A DNA stretch of 64,000 nt, from the NCBI RefSeq assembly GCF_900141855.1, contig NZ_FQYU01000001.1, positions 1,210,835 through 1,274,834 of the forward strand, written 5' to 3'. Position numbers and translations under genes: made by a program. A model generated the notes under the pieces. The model saw nothing but the letters and a program-made list of their open reading frames with translations. It ran no database searches and was not told the DNA's origin. This document shows positions 46,347 to 53,880 of the stretch, one piece after another. The stretch is from Pseudozobellia thermophila. Lineage in GTDB: Bacteria > Bacteroidota > Bacteroidia > Flavobacteriales > Flavobacteriaceae. Within the stretch, counting starts at the first letter, position 1. Each line of letters opens with the position of its first letter.

Positions 46347-48653
46347 ATGAAGAGGAAAACATTGTTCTTGGCCATGGCCGTTATGGCCGTACTATCGGCA
46401 TGTACATCGCCGAATCCGTCATTTGGGAAGGAAGATATTTCACTGGTACCCAAACCGCTACATTTCGAACTGGGCGAAGCTTCCTTTAGGTTTACCGAGG
46501 CGACCAAGTTGGTGGTACGGGAAGAGAGCCAAAAGAAGGCCGCCAACTATTTAAACGGACTGTTTTCGGCCGCTGCCGGATTTTCTTTGGAAACTTCGGC
46601 GGCCGATAGCGACAATACCGTTGTCTTTAACACGGTGGCCGGCTTGAAAAAGGGGGCGTACACCCTTAATGTGAACCCGGACAAGATAAGCATCGAAGCC
46701 TCTGATGAAGGTGGTTTTTTTTATGCGGTGCAAACCCTTAGACAATTGCTTCCGGTCGAAATAGAGTCGGCCGACAAGGTAGAGGCCGAATGGTTGGTGC
46801 CCAGTGTTTCGATAAACGACGAGCCTCGCTTTAGGTGGAGGGGCATGCACATGGATTTTAGCCGCCATTTCTTTAAAATGGATGAGGTAAAGGCCTTTTT
46901 GGATTATATGGCCCTGTATAAGATGAATACCTACCACATGCACCTTACCGACGACCAAGGGTGGCGTATGGAGATAAAGAAGTACCCCCTGTTGACCCAA
47001 AAGGGCGCCTGGCGCATACCGAACAATCAAGACACCGTTTGTATAAACCGTGCCGTGGACAACGAATTGTACGAAATCGATCCATCGAATTATAAGGAAA
47101 TCGACGGAAAACGGAAATACGGGGGCTTTTATACCCAGGACGAAATCAGGGAAATCATTGCCTATGCCGATGAGCGCAACATTACGGTCATTCCCGAAAT
47201 CGATATGCCCGGTCATTTTAAATCGGCCATAGACAACTATCCCTATTTATCGTGCAACGAAGATTCGGGATGGGATACCGTTTTCACCTATCCGGCCTGT
47301 TTGGGCAAGGAAACGACCTATGGGTTTATGAAGGATATCTTGTCCGAGGTCGCCGAAATCTTTCCTTCGGAATACATCCATATCGGTGGTGACGAGGTGA
47401 ACATCAGGTCTTGGGAAAAATGTCCGCATTGTCAAAAGGCCATAAAGGAAAACGGTTTGGCCGACGAACATGAACTGCAGTCGTATTTTAATAGGGACAT
47501 AGAGCGGTTCTTAAAATCGAAGGGAAAAAAGCTATTGGGTTGGGATGAAATCGTCGAAGGAGGACTGACGAAGGATGCCACGGTAATGTGGTGGAGGGGC
47601 TGGAGACCCGAGGCGCCCAAAAAAGCAGTGGAAAACGGCAATGAGTTGGTAATCACCACCACCGATGCGTACTATTTCGATTACCTGAACGAGGGAAACC
47701 CCTTGGAGAAAATTTACAACTACGAGCCGGTTCCCAAGGGTTTTACTGACCAGGAGGCCGGTAAGGTTCTGGGAATACAGGCGAATTTGTGGTCGGAATG
47801 GATACCGAATTTTAAGAGGTTGCAGTACCAAGCCTTCCCTAGAATGTTGGCCGTGGCGGAAAATGCCTGGGCCTCGAATGAAGACAAAAACTTTGACGCC
47901 TTTAATGCAAGGGTACGAAGGCAATACGACAGGTTGGATGTATTGGGCGTGCACTATTATATTCCCGCGGTCGAAGGTCTCGATAGGGAAATACTCATGG
48001 TCGATAGTGCCTCGGTACAATTAAACCTTGCCTATCCTTTGGACGGTGTCGATGTTTATTATTCGTTGGATGGAAGCCTACCGACGCGAAGTTCGATCAA
48101 ATACACAGGTCCCTTTACGGTAAAGGACACGGTAAAAATTATGGCGAGGGCCTATAAAGGCGAAATTTTCAACGACCTGAAATCAACACGGGTCGTTCGA
48201 ACCGAATACCGGGAAGCTTCGCAAACGATCCCTCAAAGCAGGGGGCTGAAGCGGTATGTTGTTGCAGGAAAATTCAAGGATGTCGAAAACCTGGTCCCGG
48301 GCGCCAATGCAAAATGGCAAAAGGTAGATAGTGTGGATCTGGCCGAATTTAAAGGCAAAGCGAACTTCAATATGGTTTTTGAGGGCTATTTTAATGCGGA
48401 GGAAGATGGCGTTTACGAATTTGAGACCCGTTCTGACGGGGGAGACCTTTTGTATATCGATGGTCAATTGGTTGTCGATAATGGTGGTTGGCATGGTCCG
48501 AGAAAACGCTATGGAAAGGTGGCCTTAAGGAAAGGATGGCACCCTGTTCGGATCAAATACCGACCTAGCGACCAGCCTAGGGTCATCAAGGTTTGGTACG
48601 GGGTTCAGGGTGCCGAACTGTTGCCCTTGGACAGTGGTGTGACCGGTTTTTAG
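46347..48653 (+). CDS. GH20 beta-N-acetylhexosaminidase with C-terminal PA14 domain, lipoprotein
   Basis: 768 residues; lipobox VLSAC near residue 19. The GH20b domain is followed by the catalytic barrel (RFRWRGMHMDFSRHFF, MHLTDDQGWRMEIKKYPLL, ITVIPEIDMPGHF, and catalytic YIHIGGDEVNIRSW). A chitobiase-C/Fn3-like domain (YPLDGVDVYYSLDGSLPTRS) precedes a C-terminal PA14 domain (about 640-765: FEGYFNAEEDGVYEFETRSDGGDLLYIDGQLVVDN), a likely glycan-binding module. It is the last gene of the plus-strand enzyme operon and differs from the GH20 at 39.3 kb by the PA14 and the lipid anchor. Confidence 0.93.
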   Translation: MKRKTLFLAMAVMAVLSACTSPNPSFGKEDISLVPKPLHFELGEASFRFTEATKLVVREESQKKAANYLNGLFSAAAGFSLETSAADSDNTVVFNTVAGLKKGAYTLNVNPDKISIEASDEGGFFYAVQTLRQLLPVEIESADKVEAEWLVPSVSINDEPRFRWRGMHMDFSRHFFKMDEVKAFLDYMALYKMNTYHMHLTDDQGWRMEIKKYPLLTQKGAWRIPNNQDTVCINRAVDNELYEIDPSNYKEIDGKRKYGGFYTQDEIREIIAYADERNITVIPEIDMPGHFKSAIDNYPYLSCNEDSGWDTVFTYPACLGKETTYGFMKDILSEVAEIFPSEYIHIGGDEVNIRSWEKCPHCQKAIKENGLADEHELQSYFNRDIERFLKSKGKKLLGWDEIVEGGLTKDATVMWWRGWRPEAPKKAVENGNELVITTTDAYYFDYLNEGNPLEKIYNYEPVPKGFTDQEAGKVLGIQANLWSEWIPNFKRLQYQAFPRMLAVAENAWASNEDKNFDAFNARVRRQYDRLDVLGVHYYIPAVEGLDREILMVDSASVQLNLAYPLDGVDVYYSLDGSLPTRSSIKYTGPFTVKDTVKIMARAYKGEIFNDLKSTRVVRTEYREASQTIPQSRGLKRYVVAGKFKDVENLVPGANAKWQKVDSVDLAEFKGKANFNMVFEGYFNAEEDGVYEFETRSDGGDLLYIDGQLVVDNGGWHGPRKRYGKVALRKGWHPVRIKYRPSDQPRVIKVWYGVQGAELLPLDSGVTGF

Positions 48654-48799
48654 CGTTTTGGCCTTTATGTCGATGACCTGAATTTGATGGGTGAACGGGC
48701 CCACGTATTGGATTGGTGCTTGCTGTGGATTACTTTCCAAACCCTTGTGGAAGAGGCGAGGGAGGTGTCGACTACCCAGGGACCATAACCTTTAAAAAC

Positions 48800-48834
48800 C
48801 TCCTGTCCGATATATCAATCGGACAGGAGAAAAT
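48800..48834 (-). terminator. Terminator between the two convergent PULs
   Basis: A 12-bp stem (ctcctgtccgat 48800-48811 with atcggacaggag 48818-48829) with a 6-base loop. On the minus strand it is followed by gg and five T, so it terminates the GH16 transcript. On the plus strand the tail is not T-rich, but the hairpin may still slow read-through from the GH20 side. Confidence 0.8.
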
Positions 48835-48845
48835 ACATCGGAGAA

Positions 48846-49958
48846 TTATTGATAGACCCTTACGTAATCTATTTCGAAGGTGGCTTCTGTAAAATCTTCG
48901 GCCACCTCGCCCCCCAAATTACCGCCCATGGCCAGGTTCAATAAGAGATAGTGGTCGTGGTTATAGGGTTTGTTGTCCGAATTGGCCAGTTCGTAAACCA
49001 GTTTGTCGTCGACAAAGACTTTCATGGAGGCTTCGTCCCATTCGAGGCTATATACGTGAAATGAATCGGTAGAATTGGCCACGGCAATGGTATCGCCCGA
49101 ATTTTGGTACTCGCCTGTGTTGAGGTCGCCCCAGTGAAAATGGGCAATGGTATGGTCCTTGTCCCATCCGTTTTGCTCCATAATGTCAATTTCGCCGCAG
49201 GCGGGCCATCCTGCATTGCCGTATTGGTCGCCAAAATAATTGCCGATTTCGTTGGAGTTGGCTCCCAAGGTCCAGATGGCCGGCCATGTGCCCTGTTGGG
49301 CCGGTAGCTTGGCCCGCACTTCGACCTTGCCGTACTTGAAGGCGAATTTGGAGTTCAGCCGGGCCGAGGTATAGGCCTTGGTCGAGTTGTCCGTCGTATA
49401 CTCCTCTTTTAGGGCCTTGATCTTTAAGGTGCCTTCGTCGACAAAGGAATTTACGCTACGGTCGGTGTAATGTTGCAGCTCATTGTTGTGCCAGCTACCG
49501 TTGTTGGGGGGAATTACCTGATGGTGCCATTTTTCGGGATCGGGGCGGCCCTCGTAGTCGAACTCGTCGGAAAACACCAAGGTGTCGAAGGGCTCGTCCG
49601 ATCGGTATACATTTACCTCGATCGTTTTGTTGATGAATTCGCCCGTGGCGGAATAGGCCCAGGCAACGATGGTGTACGAATGGGTACCTTCGGTGGTGAA
49701 GGTATGGGAGGCCGTACCGTCCGTACTTTCCTCCAGGTCGCCGTTGTCAAAACGAAACGCATACCTTACGGCATTACTGGCCGATGCCGAAACCTCTACC
49801 AGGCCCGAACCGTCACCGTTGGGATTATTGTCGTCCGCACCTGCGACCATAACGTTTAGGCTAAGGTCTTCGGGGCGGCTTCCCCCTTCGGAATCGGTTG
49901 AACTGCAAGACAGTACAAGGGCAAGGGTTATAAGCGATATATTAATGTAGTTTATCAT
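48846..49958 (-). CDS. GH16 endo-beta-glucanase (laminarinase type), lipoprotein
   Basis: About 370 residues from the ATG at 49958, which begins the lipoprotein signal MINYINISLITLALVLSC. The 13 codons upstream in the open frame are not part of it. A PKD-like domain occupies about 35-125 (YAFRFDNGDLEESTDGTASHTFTTEG). The GH16 jelly roll starts LVFSDEFDYEGRPDPEKW and contains the catalytic signature GEIDIMEQNGWD (nucleophile and acid/base Glu) and the C-terminal LLLNLAMGGNLGGE. With the neighbouring susCD and regulator it most likely cuts beta-1,3-glucan such as laminarin at the cell surface. Confidence 0.93.
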   Translation of the reverse strand: MINYINISLITLALVLSCSSTDSEGGSRPEDLSLNVMVAGADDNNPNGDGSGLVEVSASASNAVRYAFRFDNGDLEESTDGTASHTFTTEGTHSYTIVAWAYSATGEFINKTIEVNVYRSDEPFDTLVFSDEFDYEGRPDPEKWHHQVIPPNNGSWHNNELQHYTDRSVNSFVDEGTLKIKALKEEYTTDNSTKAYTSARLNSKFAFKYGKVEVRAKLPAQQGTWPAIWTLGANSNEIGNYFGDQYGNAGWPACGEIDIMEQNGWDKDHTIAHFHWGDLNTGEYQNSGDTIAVANSTDSFHVYSLEWDEASMKVFVDDKLVYELANSDNKPYNHDHYLLLNLAMGGNLGGEVAEDFTEATFEIDYVRVYQ

Positions 49959-50056
49959 AATCGTTCTGTGAAATTTGGTCCTGCATTTCGTTTTCATAAG
50001 AGGTTTTGTTTAGTACCTTTTCGTAGGTCCGACAGCACGTTGCCCGTGGCCGTATT

Positions 50057-52225
50057 TTATTTGTGAAAATATACATTGTCGATATACACGGTGGCCGATC
50101 CGGCGGGTTGTGCCGCATAGATGATCTGGGCGATATGGGCCTGGGTGCTGAGGCCCGTAAAATCGGATAGGGGCAGGTCGAGCGATACCCAGGTTCCTTG
50201 TTCGGGGTTGGAGATCGTAATCTCGTGTTCTACGTCATCGCCCCCGTCGTAGGCACCATCGGCGCCAAAGTCTACGAGTTTGATCCGCACTTCGGTGGCA
50301 TCGGCCGTCCATACGTCCGTATGAAAATGGGTCATTCCACTGGCATCGATCGGGTTGCCCACGGTTTCTACCCCCACATAGTTCAGGTCACTGTACTTTT
50401 TGGTTGCGTTGCCATCGACGTCGATTTCCTCAAGGTTGGCCACGGACCAGGTTGTCTTCCATGTGTCTACGGGGACATCGGTGTAAGGGGCGCTAAAAAG
50501 GGAAATCACGTCGGCACCGGGAACACTTGGATCCGGGGCCGCCACCGATGGTTCTGTGGCAGGCGGATCGTAAAAATAGATGTTGTCCAAATATACCGTG
50601 CCATCCCCATCAAACTTCAACTGAATGATATCGCTGAGGTCTACAACACTTGAAAAATGGCTGAGGGGAATATCGACACTGTTCCATTGCCCGGTCACGA
50701 TTTCAAAGGCATAGGCGGTTTCCGATGGGCCGGAGCTGATCAGGTAGCCGTTCAGTTGGCTCGAATCGGCCGTCCAGTAGTCGATATGCAGCATGGTCAT
50801 GGCCGAGGCATCTATGGGTGCGGCGAATTGCGTACCCTGATAGTTCAGGTTTTCGTACTTTAAGACGGCATTACCGGCGATATCCATTTCGGAAACCTCG
50901 GTAGCCTGTCCCCAGTCGGGATCAAAATTGGTGTCCGCCACGTTGGTATAGGAATCGCTGAAGATAGGGATGGTATTGGCTTCCGGTATACTCGGTTCCG
51001 GTGCGGGTCCTATGGGCTGATCGGACACCCCGTCGATATTATAAAAAAATACATTGTCTATAAATACCGTATTTTGTTTGGAGGGGGCACCTACGAAGAT
51101 CAACTGTGCGATGTGTTCCTTGGTGGCCAATCCTGTAAAGTCGGAAAGGGGAATATCGAAGCCAACCCATTCTTCCTGGGCAAAACCTTCAAAACTAAGT
51201 TCGTGTTCCACATCGTCACCTCCGCCGAAGGCTCCGTCGGCACCGAAATCGACCAGTTTTATATGGAATCCCTCGGCATCGGCCGTCCAGATGTCCACAT
51301 GAAAATGGGTCATTGCGGAAGCATCGATAGGGGAGGACGTGGTTTCTATGCCTACAAAGTTCAGTTCACTGTATTTCTTTACGGGATTGTCCGCTATGCT
51401 TACCTCTTCAAGTGTGGCATCCGACCAGTCGGTACGCCAGGTATCGACCAATACGTCGGTATAGGCATCACTGAAAAGGGAAATCACCTCGGTCTCGGCT
51501 ACTGTCGGGGCGGACGGGGCCGTGCTCGGTTCCCCGCTTTCGCCGGGTTCTTCGATCTCGCCTCCCTCGGCCATCACGATATCGTCGAAATAGTGGGTGG
51601 TTGGGGCGGCCTTGTCTCCCGAGAAATCAAAGAAAAGCACCATTCGGTCGTATGTGTCGGAATCGCTGGGAGAAAAGGTAAAGGCCAGTTCTTCCCAAGC
51701 ATTGGCCACGGTCGTCTTTGACTGTACCTCCTTGTTGATCGAACCATCGGAACTGTCTTCGAGTTTGACAAGGACGGCGAGGTCGGCCGCGGGGGCGTAC
51801 ACCTTCATTTTTATGGTCTGAAATTCGGAGAAATCGATTTTATCCGCCAGGTCAAAAAACAGTCCCGCCCAAGTTTCTACCCCTTCGCTTTGGATGTATT
51901 CGGCTACCCTCTCTGAGGTGTTGATGCCCGAGGCATCGGGGTTCTCTACAAATTCAAGGCTGATCGATCCATCCTTTTCTCCAAAAAAGGATACTTCGGG
52001 GCCCTCGCACTCGAAATCCAATCCCTTGGAGATATCGGGCAATGCGATTTTAAAAGTGCAGTCTTCGGTTACGGGTTCGGGCTCAGGCGCCACATAGGCC
52101 GAAGGCGGTGGGGTGTCGTCCTCCGTTTCGCAGGAAAGGTTTACGGCCGATAGCGTCCATAGTAAAAGGAGCGACCAAAGAAAAGGGGTGCGTGGGGCGC
52201 TTACGTTCGTTCGGTATTTTTTCAT
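50057..52225 (-). CDS. Surface glycan-binding lipoprotein with tandem carbohydrate-binding-like repeats
   Basis: 722 residues with lipobox at SAVNLSCE. Residues about 65-230 form one CBM-like jelly-roll (VETWAGLFFDLADKIDFSEFQTIKMKVYAP). Then come three homologous modules of about 140-160 residues (about 238-390, 410-555, 575-722). Each starts with a V/T-I-S-LFS-x-YT motif, contains PIDAS-MT-FH-D-WTAD, and ends with a V-YIDN-YF-Y/H strand. Modules 1 and 3 are near copies; module 2 has diverged. It sits where SusE/SusF-like or SGBP proteins sit, between susD and the GH16 gene, and probably binds the polysaccharide at the surface. No catalytic motif is visible. Confidence 0.82.
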   Translation of the reverse strand: MKKYRTNVSAPRTPFLWSLLLLWTLSAVNLSCETEDDTPPPSAYVAPEPEPVTEDCTFKIALPDISKGLDFECEGPEVSFFGEKDGSISLEFVENPDASGINTSERVAEYIQSEGVETWAGLFFDLADKIDFSEFQTIKMKVYAPAADLAVLVKLEDSSDGSINKEVQSKTTVANAWEELAFTFSPSDSDTYDRMVLFFDFSGDKAAPTTHYFDDIVMAEGGEIEEPGESGEPSTAPSAPTVAETEVISLFSDAYTDVLVDTWRTDWSDATLEEVSIADNPVKKYSELNFVGIETTSSPIDASAMTHFHVDIWTADAEGFHIKLVDFGADGAFGGGDDVEHELSFEGFAQEEWVGFDIPLSDFTGLATKEHIAQLIFVGAPSKQNTVFIDNVFFYNIDGVSDQPIGPAPEPSIPEANTIPIFSDSYTNVADTNFDPDWGQATEVSEMDIAGNAVLKYENLNYQGTQFAAPIDASAMTMLHIDYWTADSSQLNGYLISSGPSETAYAFEIVTGQWNSVDIPLSHFSSVVDLSDIIQLKFDGDGTVYLDNIYFYDPPATEPSVAAPDPSVPGADVISLFSAPYTDVPVDTWKTTWSVANLEEIDVDGNATKKYSDLNYVGVETVGNPIDASGMTHFHTDVWTADATEVRIKLVDFGADGAYDGGDDVEHEITISNPEQGTWVSLDLPLSDFTGLSTQAHIAQIIYAAQPAGSATVYIDNVYFHK

Positions 52226-52254
52226 AATTCAATGTTTTAATTAGGTTATGCCCA

Positions 52255-53871
52255 TTAGTTGTACCCTTCGTTCTGCGGGTAATTCGGGCCTAGCAAATCC
52301 ATTTGTTCCTGTGGGATCGGCCAGTTTTGCATGTATTCGCGTAAAATGGTTTTGGGGTTGCCCTCGGGGTACGATTCGTTCATGTTGTCGTTGTTCATAT
52401 GGTCGAGCAGAAACTCGTACAATTTTCCCGTTCTTTTGAGCGTATACCAGCGTTGGCCCTCGAAGCCGAGTTCGCGTGCCCTTTCGTCAAGTACCGTTTG
52501 CAGGTCGATGGAACTGACGGGGGCGGCGTTCGCCCTTGCCCTTACCGTATTTAGGTGCTCAAGGGCCTTGGCATTGTTGCCCAACATCATTTGGGCCTCG
52601 GCGGCAATAAGATAGGTTTCGGCCAACCTGTACACCATTATGTTCTTGTAGTGGTTTCTATCGGTGGGCTCGACGTTTTCGTCAAAGAATTTTAAGACTC
52701 CCGGGTTCTGTCGTCTGTAATACAGCATAAATTCGTTCTGGTCGGTATCGCTGTTTTCGTACAGGTCGAGGGGGTCGCCCAGTACCTTGCCTTCGGGGAG
52801 CGTACTTTCATCGTTGTAGGCATAGGAAAAGATGTAATAGGTATTATCTTTTCTATCGTCGTTGGGATCTTCATTAAGCAGGTCGATCATATAGTTGTTC
52901 AAGGAGATAAAGCCGGCACCTGAGCCTCCGTTTTCTACCGAATGTACCAATCCGGGGGCATCGGCATACGACGATACCATGTTCCAGTTCATAATGTGCG
53001 GACCGCCGCCGCCTATGGTTTCTTTTTCAAAGTTGATGGCGAACAGGGTTTCACCGTGGTCGAGTTCCCCGGCAAAAACGTCCTTGGTGGTGGGGGCCAG
53101 GCTATAGCTGCCGCTGTTCAATACGGCTTCCGTTTGGTCCACGGCCTCGCTCCAATCGTTCTCCCACATGGCTACCTTGGCCCTAAGGTGCCTTGCGGCA
53201 CCTTGGTTCCATCTTCCGAATTGCTCGGTGGTATAATCGAGGTTTTCGATCGCGAAATCAAGGTCCGACCTGAGCAGGGCGAATATGTCATCGACCGATG
53301 ATTTGTCCTGGGGAACCTCAAAGGCGTTTTCGGGGGTAGTGGGCTCGGTAGTGATATAGATGTTGTTAAATAGGCGGTAGAGCGTAAAATATGCCTGGGC
53401 CCTCATGCATTTGGCCTCGGCCAAAATTTGGTTTTTGAGTTCGCTGTCGATATTGTCCAATTCTTCGGCCCCTTTGATAATGGCATTGGCCCTGTCGACG
53501 ATCTTGTAGTTGCGTACCCAATAGGCACTGATGCCCGCCGTGGTTCCGTAATCGCCTAGGCTGGCCCCCCACAAGAGCCTACTGTAAAGGGATACCTCAC
53601 CGGTTATACCGACGCCGAGGTCGCTTTTGGCCTGAAGGATAAGGGGGATGGTCCCGTTCAGGCTGAGGTCTTGGTAGATTTCCCGATTGAGCGTGTACAG
53701 ACCCACTACGGCCGATTCGAGGCCTTCGGGGGTGGAATAAAGGAAGTCGACCGAGGTGTCGGACAATAATTTATCTTCCAATAGATCATCGTCGCATGAG
53801 CTGACCAGGGCCAGGGTCATGACCAATGTAAAAAGTCTTTTTAAGAATGTATACCTATCTCTATTTTTCAT
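52255..53871 (-). CDS. SusD/RagB outer-membrane glycan-binding lipoprotein
   Basis: 538 residues, lipobox LVSSCDDDL. SusD hallmarks are VDFLYSTPEGLESAVVGLYTLNRE, LAEAKCMRAQAYFTLYRLFNNIYI, RLAETYLIAAEAQMMLGNNAKALEHLNTVRARAN and ERARELGFEGQRWYTLKRTGKL, with a C-terminal WPIPQEQMDLLGPNYPQNEGYN. It pairs with the SusC encoded 9 bases upstream and supplies the glycan-binding lid of the beta-glucan transporter. Confidence 0.94.
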   Translation of the reverse strand: MKNRDRYTFLKRLFTLVMTLALVSSCDDDLLEDKLLSDTSVDFLYSTPEGLESAVVGLYTLNREIYQDLSLNGTIPLILQAKSDLGVGITGEVSLYSRLLWGASLGDYGTTAGISAYWVRNYKIVDRANAIIKGAEELDNIDSELKNQILAEAKCMRAQAYFTLYRLFNNIYITTEPTTPENAFEVPQDKSSVDDIFALLRSDLDFAIENLDYTTEQFGRWNQGAARHLRAKVAMWENDWSEAVDQTEAVLNSGSYSLAPTTKDVFAGELDHGETLFAINFEKETIGGGGPHIMNWNMVSSYADAPGLVHSVENGGSGAGFISLNNYMIDLLNEDPNDDRKDNTYYIFSYAYNDESTLPEGKVLGDPLDLYENSDTDQNEFMLYYRRQNPGVLKFFDENVEPTDRNHYKNIMVYRLAETYLIAAEAQMMLGNNAKALEHLNTVRARANAAPVSSIDLQTVLDERARELGFEGQRWYTLKRTGKLYEFLLDHMNNDNMNESYPEGNPKTILREYMQNWPIPQEQMDLLGPNYPQNEGYN

Positions 53872-53880
53872 AACCGTGTT

